64,000 nucleotides of DNA from Hyphomicrobium sp. D-2 (GCF_029872155.1 NZ_JARXLA010000003.1:496001-560000), one strand, 5' to 3'. Counted from the first letter of the stretch, positions 9,343 to 18,683 are shown. Numbers and translations: made by a program. The notes: generated by a model not told the origin, from the letters alone.

Positions 9343-10814
9343 CGGCGCGCACGCAATTTGATGCTGACATTGATACCGCGCTCGCCGACGCGCCATTGCA
9401 GCGTGCACTGGCCGATGTGCCCGCAGGGTTTGTCGCCGGGCGGCGCCGTGCCCGTGAAGAATTGCTGGAGTTCGAGCCATTACGCCGCGTCGCCCGCGAT
9501 ATCCGCGATCACGCGCTGGCGCATCTTGATCTTTATCTTGAAGCCTTCGAAAGCAACGCAACCAAGGCGGGTTCGCGTGTGCACTGGGCTGCAAGCGGTG
9601 ATGATGCCTGTCGCATCGTACTTGATATCTGCCGTGCAGCCGGCGCTCGCACAATCACCAAGTCGAAGTCGATGGTCTCCGAGGAGATCGAGCTGCGCGA
9701 ACGGTTGCAGGATGCGGAGTTCGACGTGGTCGAGACGGACCTCGGTGAGTATCTGGTTCAGATCCGCAACGAGAAGCCCAGCCACATCATCGCGCCCGCT
9801 ATTCACATGCGCGCCGAGGATGTCGCTGACGTATTCCGCCGCCAACACGGGCATCTTGCTCCTGATCGCAAGCTCGATACGCCAGAAGAAATGATAGCCG
9901 AGGCGCGCGGCATATTGCGTGACAAATTTCTTTCGGCGGACGTCGGCATCACGGGCGCAAATTTTCTGGTGGCTGAAAGCGGCTCTGCGATTATTGTCAC
10001 CAACGAAGGCAACGCCGATCTGACGATGTCGCTGCCGAAAGTGCACGTCATTCTCACGTCGATCGACAAGGTGGTGCCGACCTTCAGCGATGCATGGCCG
10101 TTGCTGCGCCTCCTGGCGCGTTCTGCCACCGGGCAGGCGTTCACCGCGTACACCACCATCGTCACCGGACCCCGCCGGCCGGATGATCCCGATGGTCCTG
10201 AGCAATGCCACATCATTCTGTTGGACAACGGCCGCACCGAGCTTCTGGCCAGCGAGATGCGCCCCGTTCTGCGTTGCATCCGTTGCGGGGCGTGCATGAA
10301 CCATTGCCCGGTTTACTGCTCCATCGGCGGACACGCGTATAACTCGGTTTATCCAGGACCGATCGGTGCAGCGCTCTCGCCTGCATTGGCGGGTGCGGAG
10401 CAGGCAGCGCATCTGGCCGAGGCTTCCACTTTCTGCGGCCGTTGCGAGCAAGTTTGCCCGGTTGAAATCCCGCTTGTTTCGGTGATGCGCCAATGGCGGT
10501 CGCTTGCGCTGGAGCAGCCGCGCTCGCGCCGGGCCCGCGTCATGCTGCACACATGGGCAAGGCTGGCGCAGCATCCGCGGATCTATCGCTGGTGTGCCGG
10601 CATTGCTGCGCGCTCGCTCAAGTGGTTGGCCGGTTCTGGCGCTCGCATACGGCGGTTGCCGTTTTTGCATGCCTGGACGGACTATCGCGATCTGGCGGCG
10701 CCGCAGGGTGGCACGTTTCAGCAGCAATGGGCACAGCGTGAACACAAGCGCGCGCAACGTGATCGTGCGGATGTGTCTGCTGCGCGCGCCAGAAAATCGG
10801 ACAGTGTGCCATGA
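9339..10814 (+). CDS. lutB: Lactate utilization protein B (LUD domain plus ferredoxin domain)
   Basis: 491 aa. N-terminal LUD domain (TKSKSMVSEEIELRERL, GITGANFLVAESGS, TNEGNADLTM) and a C-terminal pair of [4Fe-4S] motifs: CIRCGACMNHCPVY, and CGRCEQVCPVEIP after FGR-type spacing. This is the central electron-transfer subunit of the LutABC complex oxidising L-lactate to pyruvate. ATGA overlaps join it to lutA upstream and lutC downstream. Length and domain order are normal for LutB. Confidence 0.95.
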   Translation: MTARTQFDADIDTALADAPLQRALADVPAGFVAGRRRAREELLEFEPLRRVARDIRDHALAHLDLYLEAFESNATKAGSRVHWAASGDDACRIVLDICRAAGARTITKSKSMVSEEIELRERLQDAEFDVVETDLGEYLVQIRNEKPSHIIAPAIHMRAEDVADVFRRQHGHLAPDRKLDTPEEMIAEARGILRDKFLSADVGITGANFLVAESGSAIIVTNEGNADLTMSLPKVHVILTSIDKVVPTFSDAWPLLRLLARSATGQAFTAYTTIVTGPRRPDDPDGPEQCHIILLDNGRTELLASEMRPVLRCIRCGACMNHCPVYCSIGGHAYNSVYPGPIGAALSPALAGAEQAAHLAEASTFCGRCEQVCPVEIPLVSVMRQWRSLALEQPRSRRARVMLHTWARLAQHPRIYRWCAGIAARSLKWLAGSGARIRRLPFLHAWTDYRDLAAPQGGTFQQQWAQREHKRAQRDRADVSAARARKSDSVP

Positions 10815-11521
10815 GCCACCGACTGCGAATCTTGTCGCGCATTCGAAAGGCGCTGGATGCGCCGGCGATGCCATCCGAGACAGCGCGGGCTGAAGCCGTT
10901 GCGGAGCGCATTGCGCATCCGCCGCAGCATTGGCCGCTACGTTCAATCCAGACAGCTGACCCGGAAGGTGCTGCACAGCTGACGTTGATCGGTCGTTTCA
11001 AGGCGCAGCTTGCACGGCTTGGCGCGGATGTCATCGAAGTGGGGAGCGTTGCCGAAATTCCGGCGGCGCTTGCGAACTATGTTGCGGCCAACGTCGCCGA
11101 TGATGCGGCAGGCTTGGCGCGTATCCGGATGGGCTCCGATGCATTCCTTGCCGCACTGCCATGGTCGTCGACTTCGGGGCTCGAGATCGCAGCAGGCATG
11201 GCGGAGGCTGCCGATGTGATCGGTGTTTCGCGCGCTATCGCCGGTGTGGCGGAAACAGGCACGCTTTTGCTGGTGTCGGGGGCGGAAAACCCTGTGACGC
11301 TGGGCTATCTGCCGGAAACGCACATTGTCGTTCTGGAGACAGGCGCGATCGTCGCCAGCTATGAAGAAGCGATGCAGTCCATGCTTGCGGCAACCGGCGG
11401 CCGCATGCCGCGTACTGTCAATCTCATCACGGGGGCATCCCGTACCGGCGACATCGGCGGCAAGATCGTGATGGGCGCGCACGGGCCCCGGCGGGTTGCT
11501 GTCGTGCTGTGGTCAGCCTGA
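10811..11521 (+). CDS. lutC: Lactate utilization protein C (LUD domain)
   Basis: 236 aa, a single LUD domain (GVSRAIAGVAETGTLLLVSG, PETHIVVLETGAIV, TGASRTGDIGGKIVMGAHGP), the third part of LutABC. It starts inside the lutB stop (ATGA at 10811). No gene follows on the same strand, so the operon ends here. Confidence 0.93.
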   Translation: MSHRLRILSRIRKALDAPAMPSETARAEAVAERIAHPPQHWPLRSIQTADPEGAAQLTLIGRFKAQLARLGADVIEVGSVAEIPAALANYVAANVADDAAGLARIRMGSDAFLAALPWSSTSGLEIAAGMAEAADVIGVSRAIAGVAETGTLLLVSGAENPVTLGYLPETHIVVLETGAIVASYEEAMQSMLAATGGRMPRTVNLITGASRTGDIGGKIVMGAHGPRRVAVVLWSA

Positions 11522-11563
11522 GGTTGCCCGAGGTGAATTCAGGTGCCTCAGCGTTCGCCTAGC

Positions 11564-11800
11564 TCAGCGCTTGATGCAGCTCTGCATGCAGCGGGTGAAG
11601 GCCACTTCGCACGAGGGCGAACCCTTGGTGGACATGCGGCACTGGTTATAGGCGTTACGGCAACTCACGCCGCACTGCCCCGCCTCTGCGGGGGTGGCCG
11701 CGCCCAAAATGTCGAGCGCCAGCACCAATCCGATAACAAGCGCAGCGCCTAGAGCAGCAATGCTTGCCCGCGCGCCAACGCTGATCGGCGTCCATTTCAT
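11564..11800 (-). CDS. Small secreted cysteine-rich protein
   Basis: 78 aa from the ATG at 11800, chosen because CGGAAG lies 5 bases upstream; a GTG at 11815 is a weaker alternative. An N-terminal signal segment with a long hydrophobic stretch (IAALGAALVIGLVLALDIL) ends near ATPAEAG. The mature part of about 35 residues holds six cysteines (CGVSC, QCRMS, SCEVA, RCMQSC), which suggests disulfide bonds in the periplasm or outside the cell. I do not recognise a named family. It faces lutC tail to tail. Confidence 0.7.
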   Translation of the reverse strand: MKWTPISVGARASIAALGAALVIGLVLALDILGAATPAEAGQCGVSCRNAYNQCRMSTKGSPSCEVAFTRCMQSCIKR

Positions 11801-11959
11801 ATTGCTTCCGAGCACGTCCGTTCTCCCGCCGCTGCTGGCATCCGCTCCGGCCCTCGAAACCGGATACCTGTAGCCCCCCGTACCCTGACGCTGGAGTTAA
11901 CGCGGGCCCGAATGAATACAACCTGAACGGTGAGCTTAGCGGCATTTGCCGGCGGTTTG

Positions 11960-11978
11960 AACCGGCGCTGCGCCGGTT
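11960..11978 (-). terminator. Hairpin after gshA
   Basis: A 9-bp perfect palindrome (AACCGGCGC / GCGCCGGTT around one central base) lies 20 bases beyond the gshA stop. There is no clear T-tract on the minus strand, so it is a weak terminator or a 3'-end stabiliser. Confidence 0.4.
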
Positions 11979-11997
11979 TCAGCCCGAATATCAGATC

Positions 11998-13380
11998 CTA
12001 GAAAGCGTATTCCCCGAAGACGTGGTCGATTTGCCCGCGCCACGGCCCGTTAAATTTATCAAGCATATGATCTGACAGGGTTTTGCCGGAGTTGGCCACG
12101 TCTTCCAGCGGCTCCAGATAAAGCGTCTCATCCTGGCTTGCGGGATTGAGGCGTTGCCGCGCGCGCAGTCCACGCCGGGCGATCCGCAATACCTCCTTGG
12201 CTATGTCCTGGACGGTCCCCGATCGGAACGGTGTTGCCAGCGCCGATTTAGGCACGGCGTTGCGCAGGGCCTCGCGCTCCTCTTCGGTCCAGTCCTTCAC
12301 CAGATGCCAGGCGGCATCCAGCGCCTCGCTGTCGTAGAGCAGACCAACCCAGAACGCGGGCAGGGCGCAGATGCGCTGCCATGGCCCGCTGTCGGCGCCG
12401 CGCATTTCTAAGAAGCGCTTCAGACGCACCTCGGGGAACAGCGTGGTGAGATGGTCGGACCAGTCATCCAGCGTCGGCCGCTGATCCGGCATCTGGGGCA
12501 GGCGTCCATCCAGGAAATCCTGGAACGAGGCACCGGATGCATCGATGTAGTTTCCGTTGCGATAGACAAAATACATCGGCACTTGAAGGGCATAGTCGAC
12601 ATAGCGCTCGTATCCCATGCCGTCTTCGAAGGCGAAGGGCAGCATGCCGGTGCGGCGGCGATCGGTATCGCGCCAGACTTCCGAGCGCATGGATTTGAAG
12701 CCGTTGGGTCGGCCATCGGTAAAGGGCGAGGCGGCGAAGAGGGCCGTTGCAATGGGCTGCAGCGCCAGGGATACGCGCAGCTTCTTGACCATGTCGGCTT
12801 CACTCGCGAAGTCGAGGTTCACCTGGATGGTCGCGGTACGATACATCATGTCGAGCCCACGCGAGCCCACGGTCGGCATGTAGCGCGTCATGATGTTGTA
12901 GCGCTGCTTGGGCATGTGGGGCGTTTCGGCCAGCGTCCACTTGGGCGAGAAGCCCAGTCCCAGAAAGCCGATCCCCAGCGGTTCGCCGACCTTCAGCACT
13001 TCGCGCAGATGCTGGTGCGTTTCAGCCGCCGTCTCGTGCAGGGTTTCGACAGCTCCGCCCGACAACTCGAACTGGCCACCGGGCTCCAGGCTGATGTTGC
13101 CGCACAGCTCACAATCCTCGCGCTTCAGAGCGATGATGTTGTCGCCCTCCATGATGGGCGACCAGCCAAATTCGGAGATCAAGGCCTTGAGCAGGGCCGA
13201 GATGCTGCGTTCCCCCTCGTAGGGCACGGGGGTCAAGCTATCGGTATGGAAGACAAATTTTTCGTGCTCGGTGCCAATCAGCCAACGATTCTTGGGCTTT
13301 TCACCCTTGGCGATCCAGGCAACGAGGTCATCGCGGGAGCGGATCAGGTGGCCTGGCGCGCCATCTTCGCGGGTCGACAT
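11998..13380 (-). CDS. gshA: Glutamate-cysteine ligase (GCS2/plant-type)
   Basis: 460 aa. Makes gamma-glutamylcysteine, the first step of glutathione synthesis, in the cytoplasm. Features of the GCS2 family common in alphaproteobacteria are visible: LIGTEHEKFVF, ISLEPGGQFELSGG, LGLGFSPKW, TRYMPTVGSRGLDMMYRTA, TATIQVNLDF and KRFLEMRGAD. The ATG at 13380 is preferred (GAGG upstream); an in-frame TTG at 13404 would add eight residues. It is a single-gene unit. Confidence 0.95.
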   Translation of the reverse strand: MSTREDGAPGHLIRSRDDLVAWIAKGEKPKNRWLIGTEHEKFVFHTDSLTPVPYEGERSISALLKALISEFGWSPIMEGDNIIALKREDCELCGNISLEPGGQFELSGGAVETLHETAAETHQHLREVLKVGEPLGIGFLGLGFSPKWTLAETPHMPKQRYNIMTRYMPTVGSRGLDMMYRTATIQVNLDFASEADMVKKLRVSLALQPIATALFAASPFTDGRPNGFKSMRSEVWRDTDRRRTGMLPFAFEDGMGYERYVDYALQVPMYFVYRNGNYIDASGASFQDFLDGRLPQMPDQRPTLDDWSDHLTTLFPEVRLKRFLEMRGADSGPWQRICALPAFWVGLLYDSEALDAAWHLVKDWTEEEREALRNAVPKSALATPFRSGTVQDIAKEVLRIARRGLRARQRLNPASQDETLYLEPLEDVANSGKTLSDHMLDKFNGPWRGQIDHVFGEYAF

Positions 13381-13733
13381 GCAGCAGGCCTCACAGAGGT
13401 TCAATCGGGAAGTTCGTTAGTAAGTCCGGAAGTTGGGGAGCCGCCGGTCGATTGGAAAGCCCTCCCTGCCACCGCAGTCAACAGCGGCAGTGCGGTCCAA
13501 GCTCGCCTCTAAGCCCTTGGCGTAGGGAGTCAAGTCATCGCTCTGAAGCAGGGGTCCCATAAAAAACCACTATTGCTGGCCACCGATACTGCGCGGAATC
13601 CCCGGAGCCGACCGACGGCTTTATGTGTTCGGCCCCGTTGAAGAGTTGGGTATATCCAATGGTCAGACGAATCACGTGCCCTGAAAGTCACAACCACGCT
13701 GCTGATGCCGCTCGCAAAATATGGGAGAAAACA

Positions 13734-14078
13734 ATGAAGAAGTATCTGGCCGCCGCCGCCCTCTGCGGTCTCCTGGCCTCGCCGCTCATGGCCGCCAGCG
13801 CAGCGGTTGAATCGGCCGTCAAGACTTTCGAGGCTGTCGGCAACGATGCGGCCAAGCTCAAAACCTACTGCGAGATGACCAAGCTGATGTCCTCGCCGGA
13901 CGTTGAGGACGAGAGCAAGGCCGACGAGCTCGACAGCAAGATGGAAGCCTTCATGAATGCGCTGGGGGCCGACTTCCAGACCGCGTTTGAAGCGGGCGCC
14001 GATCTCGATCCGGAATCGGGCGATGGCAAGGTCTATGACGCGGCTCTGGACAAGCTCGACGCCAAGTGCGGCGGCTAA
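13734..14078 (+). CDS. Small secreted protein with an acidic helical mature domain
   Basis: 114 aa. A clear signal peptide (MKKYLAAAALCGLLASPLMA) is followed by a mostly alpha-helical, acidic mature part with two cysteines (KTYCEMTK and the C-terminal DAKCGG). The start is set by GGGAGA 6 bases before the ATG. No family name is recognised. A strong terminator follows at 14154, so it is transcribed alone. Confidence 0.8.
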   Translation: MKKYLAAAALCGLLASPLMAASAAVESAVKTFEAVGNDAAKLKTYCEMTKLMSSPDVEDESKADELDSKMEAFMNALGADFQTAFEAGADLDPESGDGKVYDAALDKLDAKCGG

Positions 14079-14153
14079 TCGTCGGTCTTTTTGTGCCGGG
14101 CTTCTGTTGTCCGAGACATTAGACCCCAGACGACGAAACCAGATGGATAAGTT

Positions 14154-14183
14154 GGGGCTGCCGGTTCGGCGGCCCCATTTTTT
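14154..14183 (+). terminator. Rho-independent terminator
   Basis: A 10-bp stem with one G-T pair (GGGGCTGCCG / CGGCGGCCCC, loop GTT) is followed by ATTTTTT. It ends the small secreted protein gene and separates it from rsmE on the other strand. Confidence 0.9.
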
Positions 14184-14223
14184 ATTGGGTGACGCGTTCT
14201 TGCGCGGAATTGCTGCGTCAAAT

Positions 14224-14958
14224 TTAGCGCCAGTCGCCCAACGTCGCGTTGACCAATGCCAGCGCCGCAACGGCAGCGGTGTCGGCGCGCATGATGCGGG
14301 GCCCAAGAGAAATCGCGGTGGTGAACGGACAACCTTGCAGCGCTTGCCGCTCGGTGGGATCAAAGCCGCCCTCTGGCCCGACGATCACAGCCAGCGGCCC
14401 CGATTGCAACGCGCGCAGCGCTTCCAACGGATTGGCGACTTCGGCGCCTTCATCGCAGAAAATCATATGCCGATCCGCTGGCCACTGCGCTAGCAGCGCC
14501 TCCAGCTTCAGCGGTTCGCCAACTGTCGGCACGCGCAACACGCCGCACTGCTCCGCCGCTTCAATCGCATTGGCGCGCATGCGCTCAAGATTGACGCGCG
14601 CGGCCACGGTGCGGCGTGTAATGACCGGCTGCAAATGCGCCACGCCCAGCTCGGCTGCCTTTTGCACCATGTAATCGAGGCGCGCGTGTTTCAGCGGTGC
14701 GAACAGATAGTGGATGTCAGGACCATCATGCTGCGGTCGGATGCGTTCAACGCATTCCAGCATGCAGCGCTTTTTGCGGATCTCCGCAATGCGCGCGCGC
14801 CATTCACCGTCGCGGCCATTGAAGATGGCAATTTCAGCACCCGCCGCCAGCCGCAGGACATTGCCCAGATAGTTGGCCTGATCTTCGTTGCAGGCAACGG
14901 CAACGCCTTTGGCGAGAGGCGCTTCAATGAAAAGGCGAATGCTAGGTTTTTCCGTCAT
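14224..14958 (-). CDS. rsmE: 16S rRNA m3U1498 methyltransferase RsmE
   Basis: 244 aa. SPOUT-fold methyltransferase acting on 16S rRNA. The N-terminal PUA-like part (RLFIEAPLAKG, NYLGNVLRLAAGAEIAIFNG) and the C-terminal knot (VIVGPEGGFDPTERQAL, SLGPRIMRADTA) are complete. Start at ATG 14958 (MTEKPSIRLF), which matches the family; a TTG at 14976 is possible but adds no conserved residues. Confidence 0.94.
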   Translation of the reverse strand: MTEKPSIRLFIEAPLAKGVAVACNEDQANYLGNVLRLAAGAEIAIFNGRDGEWRARIAEIRKKRCMLECVERIRPQHDGPDIHYLFAPLKHARLDYMVQKAAELGVAHLQPVITRRTVAARVNLERMRANAIEAAEQCGVLRVPTVGEPLKLEALLAQWPADRHMIFCDEGAEVANPLEALRALQSGPLAVIVGPEGGFDPTERQALQGCPFTTAISLGPRIMRADTAAVAALALVNATLGDWR

Positions 14959-15063
14959 GGGGCTATTAGGCAGCAATCGGGATTGCGTGCAATGGGGCCA
15001 GTCAATCTCTCGCCTGTGTTCCGCTGCACGCTGATTGAATCCGCATAACGATCGCCGCGTTGC

Positions 15064-15987
15064 TCACAGATCGACGGCACCCTTGTGTTCCGCCTTGTCG
15101 TCGGGTTCGACGTGAATGATCACGTCGGTATTGATGAGTTCCTTTTCGATCGCGTCTTCGATGCGGTCACAGATGTCGTGCGCCGCCTGCACGGACATTT
15201 CGCCCGGCACCACGAGATGAAACTCGATAAAGGTCAGCGGGCCGGCCGTGCGCGTGCGGATGTCGTGCGCCTGCAGCGCGCCATCGCCGTTGGCGCGGAT
15301 GGCATCCTTGATCCGTGCCTCGATCTCCGGCGAAGCGGCATGGTCCATAAGCTGGCTCATGGACTGCACAGTCAGCTTATAGCCCATGTAGAGAATGTTG
15401 ATTGCAACGGCGGTGGCCATCAGCGGATCGAGGATGCTCCATCCCGTCAGCAACACCAGGCCCAGGCCGACCAGCACACCGACCGATGTGATGACATCCG
15501 TAAACAAATGGTGGCCGTCGCCTTCAAGTGCCGGCGACTTCCAGGCCCGTCCGCGTCGGATCAGCAGTGTTGCCCAGGCGGCATTAATGGCGGTCGCAAC
15601 GCCGCTCACCAGCATGCCCGCGATGGGCTGATCAAGCGTGCGCGGCGACAGGAATGCCTGATACGCTTCATGGAAAATCAGCAGCGCCGCCACGATGATC
15701 AGCGCGCCTTCCAGCACTGCGGCGAAATACTCAGCCTTGTGATGGCCGAACGGATGTCCGCGATCGGGCGGCTGCATACTGATGCGAATGGCAACAAGCG
15801 CGGCAACGGCGGTCACCAAATTGACAATGCTTTCCAGCGCGTCGGAAAACAGCGCCACGCTGCCCGTCATCAGATACGCGGCGTATTTGATGCCCATGAC
15901 CAGCAATGCCACGGCGATGCTGGTGGCGGCGAATAGCTGATGCCTCCGCTGGCTTGGCCGCGGCGAGGAATGTGAGACGGTGTGCAT
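15064..15987 (-). CDS. Cation diffusion facilitator (FieF-like divalent metal efflux)
   Basis: 307 aa, an inner-membrane proton/metal antiporter. Six hydrophobic segments lie in the first 200 residues, and the metal-site motifs SDALESIVN and HHLFTDVITS flank helices 2 and 5. The cytoplasmic C-terminal domain (residues 205-300) has the usual HDIRTRTAGPLTFIEFHLVV metallochaperone-like fold. Zn, Fe, Mn or Cd could be exported; the sequence does not decide. Divergent from the gene at 16305. Confidence 0.93.
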   Translation of the reverse strand: MHTVSHSSPRPSQRRHQLFAATSIAVALLVMGIKYAAYLMTGSVALFSDALESIVNLVTAVAALVAIRISMQPPDRGHPFGHHKAEYFAAVLEGALIIVAALLIFHEAYQAFLSPRTLDQPIAGMLVSGVATAINAAWATLLIRRGRAWKSPALEGDGHHLFTDVITSVGVLVGLGLVLLTGWSILDPLMATAVAINILYMGYKLTVQSMSQLMDHAASPEIEARIKDAIRANGDGALQAHDIRTRTAGPLTFIEFHLVVPGEMSVQAAHDICDRIEDAIEKELINTDVIIHVEPDDKAEHKGAVDL

Positions 15988-16304
15988 GGGCGCAGTTAGG
16001 CCGCCGTTGGAAACGTCTGCAAGTGTTTAGATGCGGCGGTGACAATATCGCGCTGAACATTGCTCGCGTATTGCGAATGCTTCTCATTTTCGTCCCATTC
16101 AGCAACGAGGCCGCGCCGGCGATACGCAAGATGGCGTAGCCTTGCGATGCAGCGGATCCACGCTCCGACCACGCATTGGGGTTAGATACATCTTTTCCAC
16201 ACACCAGTCCGGCGCCCGCCTCCCTCTGCATTCGCGAATCTGATGGGAGATGGAGTTCAGTTGAGAACGTAGCCGCGTTGCGGCGCGCGGGAGAGGTGAC
16301 GGCT
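15988..16304. other. Divergent intergenic region, no gene seen
   Basis: 317 bases between the divergent cation efflux gene and the membrane hydrolase gene. It must hold both promoters. I see no convincing -35/-10 pair, RNA gene or repeat, only a ribosome site (GGGAGAGG) before 16305. Confidence 0.5.
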
Positions 16305-17156
16305 ATGGCAAATTTCCCAACGCACATCGTTGTTGGAACGCTGGTGGCAGGTTCGCTCGCCACGCTGACATTGGCGGCGGATGTAATCGCGCCGGAAAAC
16401 CTTGTGGCCGTCACTCTGGCTGGTTCGCTGGGGTCTGTCCTGCCGGATATCGACCTGAAGGATTCCCGCCCCAGCCGCGCGCTTTTCTCTGGCCTGGCGG
16501 TGTTTTTCGCATTCGTGCTGCTGTTCCAGTTCGCGCCCAAGCTCTCAATCGCGGAGATGTGGCTGCTATGGCTGGGGACGCTGCTGTTCGTCCGCTACGG
16601 ATTGCACACGGCGTTCCATCGTCTTGCGACCCATCGCGGTCTCTGGCATTCGCTGGTGGCCGGGCTCGCCTGTGCCTTCTTCACCATGATCGTTTTCTAT
16701 TACGTGTTCGACCGGCATGAGGGTGTCGCCTGGCTGGCCGGCGGCTTCCTGTTCATCGGCTACCTGACACATCTGGTTCTGGATGAGATCTATTCCGTTG
16801 ATGTGCTGGGAAATCGCATCAAGCGTTCGTTCGGCACGGCCTTCAAACTGTTCGATCGCCGCAATCTGACCGGCTCGGCTCTCATGGGCGCCACGGCGCT
16901 TGGCCTGCTGTTCCTGACGCCGCCGATTGCGACGTTCTATGACGGCATCACGTCACGCTCCATGTGGGATTCGCTGCACGCGCGTCTGTTGCCGCAGGAA
17001 ATGTGGTTCGGCTCGGTGCTGAATCAGAACCGTCTGGCGCGTGCTGCGCAGCCAGCAACGCCGCTGGCCACGGGATCGCTTCCGGCTGCGCCTGCAGAGA
17101 ACGCACCTACTCCGGCTGCGGAACAGGACCAGCCTGCACCTGAAGCCGCTCCGTAA
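16305..17156 (+). CDS. Membrane-bound metal-dependent hydrolase (YdjM/DUF457 family)
   Basis: 283 aa. Several transmembrane helices; the family motifs are MANFPTHIVVG at the start, LPDIDLKDSRP near residue 45, HRGLWHSLVAG near 110 and THLVLDEIYSVDVLG near 155. Histidines and aspartates in these motifs are the presumed metal ligands. The C-terminal 40 residues are Pro/Ala-rich. The start at 16305 is set by GGGAGAGG about 10 bases upstream. The function of this family is poorly known. Confidence 0.88.
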   Translation: MANFPTHIVVGTLVAGSLATLTLAADVIAPENLVAVTLAGSLGSVLPDIDLKDSRPSRALFSGLAVFFAFVLLFQFAPKLSIAEMWLLWLGTLLFVRYGLHTAFHRLATHRGLWHSLVAGLACAFFTMIVFYYVFDRHEGVAWLAGGFLFIGYLTHLVLDEIYSVDVLGNRIKRSFGTAFKLFDRRNLTGSALMGATALGLLFLTPPIATFYDGITSRSMWDSLHARLLPQEMWFGSVLNQNRLARAAQPATPLATGSLPAAPAENAPTPAAEQDQPAPEAAP

Positions 17157-17395
17157 CGTATCGCGTTGCGAGTGTGTTGGGATGTCGTGCTCGACGCATG
17201 CGGCCTGATGCACATCAGAACCGCGCCGCTATGGCTAACACGCGGTAAAAATTACAGCCAGAATGATATGAAAAACGTGATTATGCAGCAGGTGTAAAGT
17301 TCTGTTCACCGCGTTCAAAAGCGCGCTCTTTATATTTCCCATTTAGAAGACACATTGGCGTCTAGTGAGACGTGTCTGAACGTGGGAGAGCGCAT

Positions 17396-18628
17396 TTGAA
17401 CTACCTTGCGAACAAATTTTCGGCCTGTGCCAGTCGACTTGCCCGCAAGGATGACGGTGCGGTCGCAATTATGATTGCGTTCCTGTTCGTGCTTGTCGCC
17501 ATGGGCGCCGGTATCGCGATCGACTACGGTCGTACCGTGCATGCACAGACGAAGATGCAGGCTGCGCTCGACAGTGCGGTTCTTGCTGGTGCGCGCGCTG
17601 CGGAAGGTGAGCAGATCAGCGTCGCTGAAAAAATGTTCACGACCAACTTTGATCAGAACGCTGCGAGCAACGTTTCAACGGCCTTCCAGTCGTATGGCGA
17701 TGGTGTGTTCGGTGGCACTGCTACGGGTGTGGTCAAGACGACGCTCGCCGGCATTCTCGGCGTCAAGCAGCTTGATGTTGGCGTTTTGTCGAAGGCCAAA
17801 GGCGTCGGCATGGGTCAGACCGATGAAGGCGTGTTCTGCATTCTTGCGTTGGACAAGACGGCCAGTCAGGCACTGCTGTTGAACTCAGGCGCTGAGATCA
17901 AGGCACCCGACTGCGAGATCCATGTTGAGTCGAAGGCCAACAACGCTGCGGTATTTAACGCAGGTACCGTTGTCGAAAGCCCGCGTATCTGCATCGAGAG
18001 CACGAGCGTGCTGATCAACGGCAACAACCGCCCGAAGAATCTGGAGCTTGGCTGCACGGTTGATGACGATCCCTACAAGGGCAAGCTGGAAGAGCCGTCG
18101 ACCTCGAAGTGCGACTTCAGCAACATGAATTACAACGATACCAACGTTACCCTGAGCCCGGGCGTGTACTGCGGCTGGATCAACTTCAACGGCGGCGTCA
18201 AGAACGTCACGCTGAAGCCGGGCCTTTACATCATTAAGAATGGTGGCTGGAATGCGCTGGGCAGTTGGAAGGGCGAAGGCGTTACGTTCTATTTCGCCGA
18301 CCAGTCGAAGATCCAGTTCAACGGCGGCGCTAAGGTAGATGTGACGGCACCGACCAGCGGCACTTACAAGGATATCGTCATCTTTGAGAAGAGCGGCATG
18401 CAGCGCTCGCAGTTGGTGTTCAACGATAACGACATGAACTTCCGGGGCATGATGTACCTGCCGAGCCGCGATGTGACGTTCAACGGTGGTTCCAAGCTGA
18501 ACAACAGAACGATGACCCTCATCGTCAATACGTTGATCCTCAACCAGACGAAGTGGGATCTGACGGCTGCGGTTAAAGACGGTAAGTCGGTAAGCGCAGG
18601 CATAAAGTCGCTGCATCTGATCGAGTAA
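17396..18628 (+). CDS. TadG-like secreted protein with beta-helix-like body
   Basis: 410 aa. The N-terminus has the TadE/TadG signature: a DDGAVAIMIAFLF membrane segment, then GIAIDYGRTVHAQTKMQAAL and DSAVLAGARAA. From about residue 145 the protein changes to Asn/Gly-rich repeats with many VxxxxxxxI turns (ILALDKTASQALLLNSGAEI, IKNGGWNALGSWKGEGVTFY, DVTFNGGSKLNN), suggesting a right-handed beta-helix outside the membrane. A TTG start at 17396 is preferred since GGGAGAG sits 5-6 bases before it; a GTG at 17372 in the same frame has no ribosome site. No other tad or pilus genes are nearby. Confidence 0.82.
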   Translation: MNYLANKFSACASRLARKDDGAVAIMIAFLFVLVAMGAGIAIDYGRTVHAQTKMQAALDSAVLAGARAAEGEQISVAEKMFTTNFDQNAASNVSTAFQSYGDGVFGGTATGVVKTTLAGILGVKQLDVGVLSKAKGVGMGQTDEGVFCILALDKTASQALLLNSGAEIKAPDCEIHVESKANNAAVFNAGTVVESPRICIESTSVLINGNNRPKNLELGCTVDDDPYKGKLEEPSTSKCDFSNMNYNDTNVTLSPGVYCGWINFNGGVKNVTLKPGLYIIKNGGWNALGSWKGEGVTFYFADQSKIQFNGGAKVDVTAPTSGTYKDIVIFEKSGMQRSQLVFNDNDMNFRGMMYLPSRDVTFNGGSKLNNRTMTLIVNTLILNQTKWDLTAAVKDGKSVSAGIKSLHLIE

Positions 18629-18655
18629 TCGGACGCTCGGACCCGGAATAAAAAG

Positions 18656-18683
18656 CGGCGCCGTCTCCTCGGAGATGGCGCCG
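18656..18683. terminator. Bidirectional terminator
   Basis: A stem of 12-13 bp (18656-18668 with 18671-18683, one G-T pair) is flanked by AAAAAG on the left and TTCTTCTTT on the right. It can end both the TadG-like gene and the convergent nuclease gene. Confidence 0.88.
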
